A stretch of 31,441 nucleotides of DNA, taken from assembly GCA_029747585.1 (NCBI GenBank), contig JAPEVF010000538.1, forward strand, positions 1 through 31,441, written 5' to 3'. This DNA comes from Pleurotus djamor. Taxonomy: Eukaryota; Basidiomycota; Agaricomycetes; Agaricales; Pleurotaceae. Shown one piece after another: positions 9,697 to 22,040 of this stretch. Numbering within the stretch: position 1 is the stretch's first letter; each line of letters starts with the position of its first letter. Below the pieces are notes generated by a model, which worked only from the letters and a program-made list of their open reading frames with translations, searched no databases and was not told the origin of the DNA. The position numbers were made by a program, and so were the translations under genes.

Positions 9697-11333
9697 TTAC
9701 ATGTTTTCGGGGTCCATGGTTGGGAGAAGATGGGCGTTGGGGAAGGTCTCTTTGATACGTGGCCACAACCAGTACATGGGCGTCGCATAAGTAACATCTG
9801 TGCCAGACGTCAATGGTTTCCCGGCGCCAGATGTCAACAAGCCACCAATCCGGCCCTTGCCATCGATGATGACAGAGCCAGAGTCGCCATCATCAGAGAA
9901 GGTCTCTTTCTTGTTGTTATAGATCGCCCACTCCCTGGAACGTCTGCCAGGAGCATCGTGAGTGAACGAGTGTATCCCTGTAGCGCAGCCAATTGTAAGG
10001 CCAGTGGTGGCACCACTTTTCATAACAAGAAGGCAGGGTTCGTCGCCGCCAGGGAGCATGGTCTTGGGGTGGCGAAGTTCCTCTTCAGGGATGATATCGC
10101 CAAAATGAAGGAGACCGTTAAAGGGATATTTAAAGTCGGGGATTGTTCCAAGGATAACGTCTAAGCCTTTGGGACCTTTGGGTGACTGGTTAGGCTATGA
10201 AACGTCTTGGACACGTGCAGTAACTTACTGAGGTCAATCACGTTCCCGCTAAATGCTTCCTTGAACTTCTCCTTGTCAAGCTCAATGACACCCCAATCCT
10301 CGGTGAGACCGTCCGGTCCGACATTATATGCCATCTTGGGAGCGAAGCGAACGTGCCCAATGACACGCTGCTCTGGGCAACACCATTCGTCGCTAACCTC
10401 CTTCTCAAATGCCTGAAGCGGACCGAGGGTTGCACGACTCTGGAGAAGCTCGTCAGCAAGGTCGTCCTTGTCGGCACCCGCCTTGTGCTTCCGCCTGTCG
10501 ATCTCCTCTTCATAAACTGCGATCTCCGCCTTGACACACTTGATGGAGTTGTTGATGTTATCCTGGAATTGTTGAAAGGCCCTGCTGCCGATGAGCTGTA
10601 CGGCTTTCGGTTCAGAAGCATCATGAGGTTCTCGACAATACTGTTCGCCGCCGGAAATGAAGTCTGCTTTGAACAGGACATGATGGCAAGTGAGAGCCAA
10701 GATGGCATCGCTTTCACCACCTTCGGCGAAGTACAGCCCGAGAGTCCCTTGCGCTTCAGGCACTCTGTCGCAAGCGCAAATCGAAAGACCAAGGGCTGGC
10801 GTCAAAGGACCACGGACATTGCGTGTGGGATCCTTCGAGGAAACCAGGGAAAGGAGATAGGGTCCCTTAGAGCAGAATTGGATGAGTTCGGATTCACGAC
10901 ATTCCACTGTGACACCCTCAATCTTATAGGAGTCGAGAAGCCCCAGGATGCGACCAGTAGCGACATACATCCCCTCTATTCGATTCGCTCCAGCTGGGTT
11001 GACCCCGACCCAGATGACAACAGGACCGCGGGACTGGACCTGATTTTTGGAGGTGAGGAAGCGGCAGACATCGACGGTCGACCAGTCTACGTTCTCCTGG
11101 TCCAGGATGTCCAGCAGCTTGGGTCCCATTTCTTCCCATACATCAGTGAGTGGGTGACGAAACACAGCGAGAACCTGTTTACGCGCGGGCCATGTCCCTG
11201 GGCCGACTGCTTGAGGGACCCAAGGATTGGTGAGTAGGTCCGAACGGTAAAGGAGCTTTGGGGGAGAATGCGAAATGCCGTGGTAGTACATATAAGTTTC
11301 ATCGTCGGAAACGGTAGGAATGGTGTGATCCAT
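9697..11333 (-). CDS. PA-clan trypsin-like serine protease, copy 1
   Basis: Two exons, complement of 10229-11333 and 9697-10175, with a 53-nt intron (GTAAGT donor, CTAAC branch), give 527 residues. The C-terminal two thirds carry a chymotrypsin-fold triad by motif: His in LALTCHHVLF (217 or 218), Asp in TEDWGVIELD (346) and Ser in GDSGSV (467), followed by the usual glycine-rich strand GKGRIGGLLTSG. A helical, charged insertion of about 60-80 residues (about 252-315) sits between His and Asp. The N-terminal 200 residues (HGISHSPPKLLYRSDLL, VVIWVGVNPAG) form an extra conserved domain of unknown role. There is no signal peptide, so it is probably intracellular. Its inverted twin is at 22041-23683, about 90% identical in protein. 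Substrate unknown. Confidence 0.8.
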
Positions 11334-11829
11334 GCCGTCACTGCTTGTGTTCGGACTGTCGTTGGAGGATTTTTTGGTATTGAGAAGGGGGAGTAACTCG
11401 AGTTGGAGAGATCCCGTGCCATACGCGGTGAGTGATTAAGGAGACTTGGGAGCCTGGGTCGCGAGGTGATCTAGCGAGGGATTACTAGTTACTACTAGAT
11501 TAGCTGGGGATTTGCGGAGGACGACAATCCGCTATATAAATTGGCCTCTGGCCAATAGGCGTGCATCGAAGCTCATAGGAGGTCCTTCGAAAGGAGAGTC
11601 CGAACTGTCAAGATGGTAGTCAGCACTCCGCCACTTTGGCTAACGCTCCCTTCAACTCAGATATGTAACTTACATACCAGCCTAGCCATATCGATTTCGG
11701 TTCTGACTGAACACTTGATCATGTATGTCGTGACGCTGAAATAAAAATGTGGGAGTTTCGAGTCTACGTATTTGTCAAATCCGTTAAATTTCCGGTGCCT
11801 ACGTAGCATCTTCATCCGCCACATCCACC
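11334..11829. promoter_or_regulatory. divergent intergenic region between protease copy 1 and TYR1
   Basis: A 496-bp gap between the two start codons. On the minus strand it contains GGCCAATTTATATAG (about 11532-11546), a CCAAT next to a TATA-like element that could serve the protease gene. No strong TATA is seen ahead of TYR1. No RNA gene or extra coding exon was recognised. Confidence 0.4.
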
Positions 11830-13532
11830 ATGCCCACAACGATATCACCATCGTCTCCCAAGGATGAGCAACCAACTATCGGCCTGATTGGCATGGGATC
11901 GATGGGTCGGATGTACGCCCGACTTCTGGCTGGCGCTGGCTGGAAAAAGTGCGGTGTCTTGATAATCAATAAGGCTGGGGGTGCTCACATATCCTCAGAC
12001 TGGTCGTATGTGATAGACCCGACAAGTTCGATGACTTGAAGAAGGAATACGAAAGTACATCATTCGCTTCCAGTGCCTTATTGATCTTACTGAGTTTCGG
12101 ACATTCTAGAAATGGAAAATGTGACCGTGGTTCGCGATGGACATGCAGTTGCACGATGCTCCGACTTCATGGTCTACTCCGTCGAAGCGGAATTCATCGA
12201 CAAAGTGGTAGCAGAATACGGGCCCTGTGTGTTTCTCACCAACTGCCTTTGATCGCATCATGTCCTTATCGAACCTACATCAGCTACCAAAGTCGGAGCG
12301 ATCGTAGCTGGACAGACCTCGGTCAAAGCCCCGGAGAAAGAAGCTTTTGAGAAGTATCTTCCTTCGGATGTACACATCGTTTCGTGTCATTCCCTTCATG
12401 GACCAACTGTTTCTCCGCTGGGACAACCCCTCGTAAGTATGTCTCGACCCTTGATCCCGCCTGGACTTCGCTAAACCATGATTCTAGATTCTCATAAAAC
12501 ATAGAGCACCTGGTTCTGCACTGGAGCTCGTCGAAAACATCTTAAGACCCCTTGGGTCTCGCTATGTTTATCTATCTTACGAAGACCACGATCTCATCAC
12601 GGCAAATACTCAGGCTGTGACTCATGCCGCATTTTTGAGGTAAGCCGACCATGTCCTTCTTTGTTCCATTCTACTCATGACGGCCTTCAAGCATGGGAAG
12701 TGCCTGGTGTTCACGGACTAATTATCCTTGGGAAGAGGGGCTTTACGTCGGGGGCATCGAGACGGTCAAGGTTAATCTTACCTTGCGCATCTACTCCAAC
12801 AAATGGCACGTATACGCTGGTCTGGCCATTCTCAACCCCAGTGCGCGGATCCAGATCGATCAATATGCAAAAAGTGCAACAGAGCTATTCAAGCTGATGC
12901 TGAAAGGCCAGGAAAGCTCCAAACAACTGCGAGAACGCGTTGAATGGGCACGAGCCACCGTGTTTGGCGAGAATGGCTGCGCTTCTGGCGGAGGTTCGGG
13001 AAAGCCTAGACAACCAATCCTTTTATCAGAGAGTATTCTCGATAAATTCAGCATGACGCCTACTCCTGCTACTCGAACGACCCAGCTACCCTCTTCCCCG
13101 ATCCAACCAACGCTCCCTCCAGCCCCATCACAGCAAAAGGCTAACTCCCACCTCTCACTATTAGCCATGGTGGATTGCTGGGCTCATCTCAATATCAATC
13201 CATTTCATCACCTTTCCCTCGCCGCCACTCCTATATTCAGACTGTTCCTCGGTGTTGCTGAGCACCTTTTCAGGAACCAGACACTTCTTGACGCTGCCTT
13301 GGAAAGCGCGTTGAAAGATACATGGCATCGCGACGATGACCTTGAATTTGTCGTCGCTGCGAGGGGATGGAGTCAGAGTGTCAGTTTTGGTAGCTTTGAG
13401 GTGTACCGGAAGAGGTTTGAAGGGACAAGGAGTTTCTTTGAAGAGCGATTTGCAGAAGCTAACGCGAGAGGAGGCGAGATGATTAAGGCTATTATGGAGA
13501 GCGAGACTCAACGGGAAAAAATAGAAGAATGA
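11830..13532 (+). CDS. TYR1: prephenate dehydrogenase (NADP+), tyrosine biosynthesis
   Basis: Six exons (11830-11948, 11999-12054, 12110-12226, 12284-12432, 12488-12639, 12692-13532) give 477 residues in one frame; the introns are 50-57 nt. The enzyme converts prephenate to 4-hydroxyphenylpyruvate with NADP+ in the shikimate-derived branch to tyrosine. Residues 16-34 (TIGLIGMGSMGRMYARLL) are the GxGxxG dinucleotide-binding turn. VVCDRPDKF follows at the end of the second strand. VSCHSLHGPTVSPLGQPL (about 130-147) holds the conserved active-site His region, and EDHDLITANTQAVTHAAF is the helix typical of the fungal enzyme. A low-complexity Pro/Ser/Thr-rich loop interrupts the C-terminal part. 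Length is close to that of yeast Tyr1. Convergent with the next gene, 68 bp away. Confidence 0.92.
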
Positions 13533-13600
13533 TCCATTATAGCTTCTTCGCAACAGTAGGTGTGTATACAGTACAACAAATCTAGTCGGTATAGGCATTA

Positions 13601-14315
13601 TCAAAGGGGGATATTGTACTTGGCTGCGACAGCGTCCTTTGCTTCACATCCAAGGATTTGGAGCGTTTTCAACCCACTGCCCATGCTGCGTCGGAAGACT
13701 TTCTGGCTTTGAGGACTACCGAAGTAGCTGTCGGGTGAAGAGGGACTTTCTGGAACAGGTGCTCCTTCCGAAGAGGGCGAGAGGGGGGTGCGAGGAGGGG
13801 TGGGCGTGATGAAAGGATCGGCGGCAGAAAAACCAGCATCTGCGAGAACGAACTGGGTTTGAGGGAATGTAGTCGAGTTAGGTGCAGGAGACCAGCCGGT
13901 GAGTGAAGAGTAAGATGAATCGTCGGTATTCGTAACGCTGAGGCTTTCGGAGCGAAGGGGGGTGTCCCCCATCAAGGGCGAGAGGTTGACGAGAGAAGAC
14001 CTCTTCAAGAGACGTTGGACCTCTCCGTGTTCTAAGCTGTTTGGCGTAACTGCTTTGCCTTTCGTTTTCCATTGACCGAGGATACCGCCAAAGATCGATG
14101 CGCGGCGTTTGATTACNTTTTTTCGCAGCGCGTTGTCTAGGCTCCGTGTCGAGGAAGGTCAGCTTCCTGTGTAGGAGCAGAGGTGACGGTGCCGCCTTTC
14201 GGCGATTTCCAAAGGTTGCTGCAGTCGGGCTGCCAGGTTGGCTTGACATCGCGGTTGGCGATCCCAGAGCGGTCGGCGTGGTTTCTATCAAGACGTTTTC
14301 GTCTAGGCGATCCAT
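13601..14315 (-). CDS. Ser/Pro-rich disordered protein of unknown function
   Basis: Single exon, 237 residues once the N at 14117 is treated as an extra base beside a run of T. With that position dropped, AKK is followed in frame by VIKRRASIFGGILGQW and the reading continues to 13601. As written, the frame breaks there. The protein is rich in Ser, Thr and Pro, with several SP/TP sites that could be proline-directed kinase targets, and basic patches (NRRKAAPSP, QRAAKK, KRRAS). It ends in a compact, conserved-looking tail (GLKTLQILGCEAKDAVAAKY). No domain recognised. Confidence 0.65.
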
Positions 14316-14906
14316 ATTTTACAGAACGAAAGGTCGACTGAGGAAGGAAAAAATTGTGAAAGTAGTAGCAGTGTCGACGACGGCGAAAAGAAACTGAAGA
14401 TTTGGAGCTCGTCGACCCCCGGGTTTATATAGGTTTGGCGGTTCGACCTTCGCGCTTGTGGCCTTCGCGGGGTCCAAGCCAAAAGTTGCAGAGGGTAGAC
14501 TATTGAACAATGGCGGGAGGTCTACTTAAGGATGGACAATGCTGAAACAATGTCCAATTAATTTGGGACTCGGTAGGATTCCGATCGGAGCCGTGGAGAT
14601 GAGTGGACCTGGACAGTGGGTCACAGTGGCCCAGTTGGACTGTGGCCCAATGTATGAGGGAAAACCAATGAAAATGGGCGAAGAGTTCTAGATGACCAGT
14701 AATATGTTAGGGAAGAAACGCGAGAGTGGTCTTGGGGTCCAGCAGGCAAGCCGCAAGACGAGGAAAAAAACATGTCTGAAAGGGGCTAGGGGCATTTTGC
14801 TAAGTCACAAAATAACTGGGGCTTGACTTAGCAATTCTGCAATTCGCACGGTCAATAGAAACTGCGCGTTCGGGCTGTGATCGCATCTCTTCCTCGTACC
14901 CTCACC
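14316..14906. promoter_or_regulatory. divergent intergenic region upstream of the Cin1-like gene
   Basis: 591 bp between two divergent start codons. TATATAGG at about 14427-14434, read from the minus strand as CCTATATA, is a plausible TATA element for the minus-strand gene about 110 bp away. Repeated short motifs (gtggaccc-like, aatgtcc) are seen but nothing definable. No coding exon recognised. Confidence 0.35.
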
Positions 14907-17900
14907 ATGTCGCAATGGGGGCAAGGTCAACCAGGCTACCAGTACCCAATGCAGACTGGTTTTCCAGCAGGAAATCCCCAGTTCCAACAGAACCCTCAAT
15001 TTCAGCAGCAGCAGCCTCCCCAATTCCAACAAGGATTCAATCCGCAAGGCGGGATCCTTGCCCAACCGACAGGCTATCCTGGTCAGCAGCGGCCTGGTCT
15101 GCAACCTCAGCCAACTGGATACATGGGGAACCCTGGAATGATGCAACCTCAACAGACTGGCTTTCCTCCGATGATCCAACAACGCGCACCTCCACCTCCA
15201 CCCCCGGTTCCTCCAATTCCTAGTCAATTCCAGCAGCAAAATCAGCCAAGCGGGTTTTTATCTGCTGCGCCGCAACCAGGCGCTGTGAACCGTCTTCTCA
15301 GCCCGTCACCTAGCTTGGGTGGTCCTGGGCTTGCGACACATCCAACAGGATTTGGCGCAAGACCTCTTGTTCCTCAGATGACAGGATACGTCGATCCACG
15401 CCTTCAGATGATGTCCGGGGTCTTCATGCCTACATTTGGTGCTGGAGGCGGACCAGCCTTGGCTCCTCAACAGCTTCAAGGTGGTATGAACTTGCAGCAG
15501 TCTATCCAGCAGCACAACCAGGAGCTCGGCACGGTAGCACCAAGGATCCCTTGGGCTCTCTCAAAATCGGAGAAGAAGGAATATGACCGGATATTTCGGG
15601 CCTGGGATGCATCGGGTAGTGGGTTCATCAACGGGCAGAATGCGCTAGAGGTCTTTGGTCAAAGTGGTCTTCCGAAGGATGATCTAGCGCGTATCTGGTC
15701 AGTGAACGGTTTTGTTTACCGTGCGCAATGACCAATTGATGCATTGCAGGGGCCTTGCCGATGTTGACGATAGAGGCAAGCTCAACTTGGGAGAATTCCA
15801 CGTCGCAATGGGACTTATATATCGACGACTCAATGGCAATCCCATTCCTGAGCAACTACCGCCAGAGCTCGTTCCCCCTTCTGCTCGTGACCTTGAAGGT
15901 TCCGTGAACTTCATCAAAGATCTTCTCAAAGACGAGACACGCTCGCGATCGCCCTCTGGCCTCGACGCCCCAATCTCACGTCTCAAGGATCGATCGTTTA
16001 ACAGTTCATCATCATCTCTCAACTCTGGCAGGGACGCGACAATATACAAGTACAACGATTCTGAGCCCGTCGGCGACTTCTACAAGCCTCGCAGTCGACA
16101 CATTGACCGTAGTACCATCCACACACGAAATGAAGACAGTCCCGCGTCGGACCTCTCTGACATGAAGCGCCAGCTCCAGAATATCCAGAAAAGTCTTGAC
16201 AGCGCTGTCGAGGCTGATGCCAGTCGTACTGCAGAAGATGATGCTCTGGATCGTGAGATGTCCGACCTCAAGTATCGTATCAGGAAGGTTCAGGATGACA
16301 TCGACTACGTTTCTCATGGACCACGGAGCGCGGCCAAGGATGAGGACCGGCGGCGTCTCGAGCGCGAGCTTCTAAATCTCATGCACACTAGAGTGCCAGA
16401 AGTCGAGAAGAAGATTCAGGCTCGGGAAGAAAGGAAGGAACGAGAGAAGAGGGAGTGGCGTCACCAACGTGATCGTGCTAACGATCGCAGTGGTCGATTC
16501 GACTACAAAGACGACCGTGATTCGTACTCTCGTCGATACGAGGAGGATCGTGAAATGAACCGATCAAGAGGCGCTTACGATTACGACCGTGACAGAGAGC
16601 GCGACAGAGATAGAGACTATGATCGTGGTGGATATCGTAGGGACAGTCCTGCTGATCGCTACGGGGGTCGTGACAGAGACAGAGAGCGTGACCAAGATAG
16701 AAGAGAACGGACGCCGCCTGCTCGGTCCCCTCCTCCTGCTCCGCCCTCTGTTAATGTTCCATCACCCACAACAACCACAGCCTCTCGGGCCACCCCTTCA
16801 CCTGCACCGTCGACGAAGAACATGACTCAGGCCGAACGTATCGCTCATGCACGTGCCCAAGCACAACGCCGCATCGAAGAGCGTAAGCAAGCGCTTGGTA
16901 TCAATTCCCCTTCCGCGACGTCTTCGCCTACTGTAGATATCTCTGTGGAAGAACGTCTAGCGCAAGAAAGAAAGGAAGCTGAGGAAAAGGCAAAGAAGGC
17001 GGAGGAGGAGGCTGCTGAGAGGCTAAGATCAAGACAGGAAAGATTGGATAGTGAGAAGGCTATAAAGGAAGGGAGATCAACACCCAATCCCGCACCGACG
17101 CCAACACCTACTACGACTGCTCCTGCTCCCCGATCGACTCCCGCACCCAAGGCTGCACCTCCTGCACCTAAGCCCAGAGCTCCCGCTCCGCCGCCACCAC
17201 GAAAGACCTTTGTGAAACCGCCAGCACCGCCCGTTCAACCTCCGGCCCCAAAGCCTCCAGTTGTCGCACCGCCCGCGCCAGTTGAGCCTGAGGTCGATCC
17301 AGAAGAAGAGGCACTCCGCGCTCGAGAAGAAGCGCTTCGTAAACAGCGTGAGCTACGTGCTGAACGACTACGGCAAATCGAACGAGAGGAAGAAGAAGCT
17401 AGAGCAGAAGAGGAACGCTTCAAAGCGCGCATCGCTGCTGCTCGTACGGCAGCTAGTCCCTCCGTAACTTCACCTCCTGTTTCCATCACTCCTGCTGCAC
17501 CTCCTCCCCCTCCAGCACCCCCAGCGCCTCCAGCGCCTCCTCCGCCCGCTGTGGTCTCTCCTCCTGCAGTACCATCTACTAATGGATCAGTCACCAGCAC
17601 TCCTGGTGACAAGCCAAGCACCAATCCATTCAGTCGACTAATGAAAGAGGGAGCAGGTACTCCCTCGGGTTTACCTCCAGCTACAACGAGTAGTTCGAAT
17701 CCGTTCTTCCGAGCACAGACGGCGCCGCCGCCCTCTGTCCCAACCCCTCCAAAGACACCGACACCTGTCCCCGTTAAAACCTCATACCATACAGCGCCCG
17801 GAGATAGCGACGGAGAAGACTGGGATGATGTCAATGAAAAGGATGTCGATGACGATAGTTCGGATGATGACTTTGCGAGATCGCGCGAGTCAAAAGCTCA

Positions 17901-20900
17901 GATTGCTGCATCACTCTTCGGAGGTGGCGGTATTCCGCGTCCTCCTTCTGCACCACCAGGGACCACTGCGCCTCCGAGAATCTCCACACCCTCTCAGCCG
18001 CAGGCAGTGGGCGCTCCCCCTCCGCCTCCTCCCCCACCGGCTGCGCCGCCTGCTCCCGTTGCGCCCCGTGCGCCCCCACCTGCGGGCAACTCAGCTTCGG
18101 GACCTGGGGATGTTAGTGCTCTCCTCACGTCCATCCAAGGTGGTGCCAAGTTGAGGTCTGTGAAGACTGTTGACCGAAGTGGACCTCAAGTCACTGGTCG
18201 CGTACTCGGAGGTGACGGTCCTCCTTCTCACATCAATACTGCGCCGCGACCAGTGTCCCCGCCTCAAGCAAGCTTTAGTCAACCACTCCCTGCCGCGCCA
18301 CTTATGAATGAAGGTGAAGACTTTACCTCGCGCAGTAATAACCGGCAGTCAGTTGACTGGTATGCTGGCTTAGCTGCGGATCAAGGTCGGGTTGTCGACC
18401 GTCTGCCTTCTACTATGGAAGAGGAAGAAGTTGAAGAGCCTCATTCTATCCCACAAATATTTGTCGACCAGCCTGCTGACAGTACTCCTGATCCTTTGGC
18501 CGATATCGATAAAACTGTTGGTACGTATTGTCGCTGCTTATGGCCTGCACATGTCTCATCTTTTCTTAGAGCACCGTGTTCGAACGCTTTATGTTTACAC
18601 CGGAGAGAGCGATGATGACTTGAGTATGTTCTTCGTCACTTACCTAGAAATGGACCTCAATTAAGACTATCAGGTTTCGAGGAGAACATCATCCTTCTTG
18701 CCAATCCATCGAAGTCTGGAGCTGAATGGTGGTTTGGGACTTCCGTCAAAGATGGGAAGTCAGGTCTTTTCCCGAAGACCTACGCTCAGATCATCACCCC
18801 TAGTACGTTATGAACTTTTGGTGGTCTTCAATGTGCTCAGGCGCTTTTATAGTCAAAGCAAAGGCGTTGTACGCTTATGAAGCCACGAATTCTGACGAAC
18901 TATCTTTCGCCGCAGATGACAAGCTCAGCGTCGTAGACACTATCGAACCGGAGTGGTGGAAGGTGGAGAGTCGAGGACAGGTGTTTGTTGTACCCGCGGC
19001 CTATCTAGAACTTATGGAGGGTTAGTCGCTTTTCCTCATCCTTGAGTGGCCTGTTTACCTTTAATTGGCAACAGACTAAATCTTCTTTCTTTTGCTTTCC
19101 CCCATCGCTAACATGTACACATCGTCGAATTTTTGAACAATCATAATAATCCGGATTTTCATTCCATTCCACTTTTTGCAGGGTCTGCTTCGCACTACTC
19201 TAGTGTGCAAGTCAACGCGTCAACGTCCTCGCATCCCGAGCCAGTGACTGTGGTCAAAGCGTTGGATAACCCCTCTACTCCCCCCAATGAACTCAGCTCT
19301 GACAGCGAGGGCTCTGACGACGATGATGATGATGATGCATACTATTCAGCATCCGATGGGACTGATTCTGACAACGAGACTTTCGAGAGCGCTGATGATC
19401 ATGATGCCCGTGAACATGAACGTCAGCTCGTTCTCGAAGCTGCAGGGCTGATTTTGAAAAAAGATGTTGAACCCCCACCACAGATACTTCGTCGCCGCTC
19501 GACTCGGAAGCGTCGGCCTCCACCTGCTACTCCCGAACGGGTGAAGTCTACATCTTCAAACAAAGAACTACCTGTTACACCCACTACCGAGCTTCCCGCC
19601 AGTGATGACATCCGGTTAGAGGATGCCTTCGATCGTTATGAACATTTCCGACAGACTCATGGAGGGATGAACTCCAATCGCCTCTCAGTCGCCTCAAGTT
19701 CTTCCTTGGAAGTTCCTGCATCTCCCACGTCTATGGAAACTTCTACGAGCACGAGCATTTCTAAGGAGAGCGAGTCTCGGACTTTCTCCTACCTTCTACC
19801 TTTCCTTGGTGGAGGAAAGAAAACAATATCTGAAGATCGACCAATTATCTCGGCTCCTATCCTTCAGACTCCTTCCGACAGCCCCGCTAGATCACCCAGT
19901 CCTGCTTTTGGAAGCGTACGCCCAAAAACGTTGATATTACCTACCCTGTTCGCTAACTCCTATATGACTTAGAACTGGGCGAGCCTCATTGATAGGACCG
20001 CTTTAGACGGCCTACCAGATAGCGAACGCAAGCGACAAGAAGTACAGCCCTTTTCCGCCACTGGGTGCTTTTTGTTGATCTTTTCCCTAGGCTATCTTTG
20101 AATTCATAACGACGGAAGCTGCGTATGTTCGAGATTTGCAACTCATCGTTGAGGTATGCCATATGCTAAACCTCTGGCACTCCTATCCGTTCCTGAATCG
20201 TGGGCTAGGTATTCTATTCCAGTATGCTACCATTGTTGGACGAAAAAGCGATCACAGTTGTCTTTGCGAACGTGGAAGACATACTGTTGACGAACACCGT
20301 AAGCTCATATATGTTTCTCCCTTCAGTCCATCGGATGCTTACTCGTTAAAGACCTTTTTGAGTGAACTCGAGCAGCGCCAGAAAGAGTGTCGTCTATACA
20401 TTGACAAGATCGGGGATATCCTTCAAGCCCACATAGTCAATATGGGCCTATACATGGTAGGTGCCTCCGGAAAGCCGTTGATACGGGAGGGGCTAAAGGT
20501 TCTTGTCAGGAATACTGTGTCAACCAAGCCACTGCAATCCGCGTCTTACAGTCACTGAGAGAATCGAAACCTGATTTGGCTGCCCATCTACAGGTTTGCC
20601 CCACCGTGCTACCATCGACTAGATGATTGATTATACCCGTGTTTTCTCAGCGAATCAGAGATGATCCGGCGGTTCGCAACCTTGACCTCTCGAGTTACCT
20701 ACTCGTCCCCAGTACGTCGTTGGACACGCCTGCTATTTCAGTCTTCTGATTCACAATAGTGCAACGGATCACACGTTACCCTCTCCTCATCCGGCAGGTT
20801 TGGCGTCCAAAGTTCATCGTAGATGCGTGACTCACAATTGAATAGATACTACATTACACTGCTCTAGACGAGGAAAAGAAACCGATTCAGAAAGCTCTCG

Positions 20901-21577
20901 ACGTGTCTGAGCGGATCCTTGGGCAAATCAACGAGGCAATTCGAATCCAAGAAGGTCGTGAAACATTGAAAAGGATATCACAGAACCTTTGGATTGGGCA
21001 AGGGTATGGTGTACTCTTTTTGATTAACATGTTTGAACTGAGATTCGTACCAGACGCCTGGACCTGACGGCTCCCACCCGATACATGGGAGAACGAAGAT
21101 TGTTGAAGCAAGGTATCCTCTCCAAAGCACGCAGTCGGAGAAAATTACAAGCCTTCCTCTGCAACGATGTGCTGGTTCTCACCGACGAAGGGATCAAGTC
21201 ACTATATCGCATGGTAAGTGAATCAATATTATTGGTATCTCTGATAGCTAAACCTTTTCAGCCCATACCACTTTCGGAGGTTCAAGTGAAGGAACCCACT
21301 AATAAAGGTCGAGACGTCATATTGGTTGGACTATCATATAGTCATCCTCACTCTCATGTTATTTAGACGATGTGACCTTCCAAGTTGCGCTTGCCTATCC
21401 AAGGGGCGGGGAAACCATTGGCTTGAAAACGGCATCATCTCGGGAATGTCAAGGTAAGGCACCTCCATATCCACACATTCTCTTTAGGCTCACGAATGCG
21501 AAGAATGGATACAAGCTATCCACTGGGCTAGCAGACGGTCTCGGGAGGCAGAAAAGAAAGCATCAAGGAGGCGATAG
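14907..21577 (+). CDS. CIN1: intersectin-type endocytic scaffold with EH, WH2-like, SH3, DH and PH domains
   Basis: Eighteen exons read in one frame to 1893 residues: 14907-15697, 15750-18520, 18570-18623, 18674-18802, 18853-19020, 19182-19915, 19973-20041, 20091-20153, 20209-20298, 20352-20456, 20510-20593, 20651-20711, 20760-20797, 20846-21003, 21054-21213, 21262-21307, 21367-21453, 21504-21577. Order: Q/P/G-rich PQQTGF repeats; one EH domain (about 213-310, WDASGSGFING loop); coiled coil with RD/RE repeats; Pro-rich tracts; WH2-like ALLTSIQGGAKLR (about 1050); SH3 (RTLYVYTGESDDDL...EWWFG); second SH3 (AKALYAYEATNSDELSF); acidic linker; RhoGEF DH (about 1573-1775, EAAYVRDLQLI, QRITRYPLLIRQ); PH ending ECQEWIQAIHWA. 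This matches the basidiomycete Cin1/intersectin plan linking endocytosis, actin and Rho-GTPase activation. The Pan1 family is the nearest alternative, but it lacks SH3-DH-PH. Confidence 0.9.
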
Positions 21578-22040
21578 ACATATCTTATCTACGGACACCC
21601 TTTCTTCTGAACTTCTACGCTACTACAGGGAATAATTCTTTATAAAGGACTTTTCGATGGACGGACTCATACGACTTGGCCGGGCCCATTCTGACAAATG
21701 CATCAACAGCTCCTGGCATATCATCAAGTTTGCCCCCATCGAAACCATCGTTGTGCGACTTTCCCGAGCTCCTCTGCTCAAGGTCGCTCAACTTGTCCAA
21801 ACTAGATTTACATTCTGTCTTCTCTGCTACCAGTCACTGCTGACCTCTTTAGTCTCTTTTCCTGCTTGCTCAATGCAATCGAAGTGCGACTCGGATAAAG
21901 TGAGACACACGTCGTGGTGATTTCCTCTCTTCTCCTGACCAAACTGACAGTCGGGCGGATACCTCCTAAGCTTGAGCTTGAGCCCCCNAGACCTCTTTTC
22001 CTTTCTAACTGAATCCTCGAACGCCAGCCATACAAGTAGC
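21578..22040. other. intergenic region between CIN1 and protease copy 2
   Basis: 463 bp holding the CIN1 3' end and the protease promoter. The overlapping short frames show no splice structure or known motif. It contains the N at 21988 in a run of C. Only the last 40 bp before the ATG faintly resemble the upstream region of protease copy 1, so the duplicated block seems to start close to the coding region. Confidence 0.4.

Noticed and set aside
10353..11237. 294-codon plus-strand open frame over protease copy 1, with a matching antisense frame over copy 2
   Set aside because: It is the reverse strand of a well-supported coding exon. Its conservation is explained by the duplicated protease, and it lacks any domain.
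16845..17834. Long minus-strand Gly/Ala/Ser-rich frames opposite CIN1
   Set aside because: Shadows of Pro/Ala/Glu-rich codons on the coding strand; low complexity and no splice logic.
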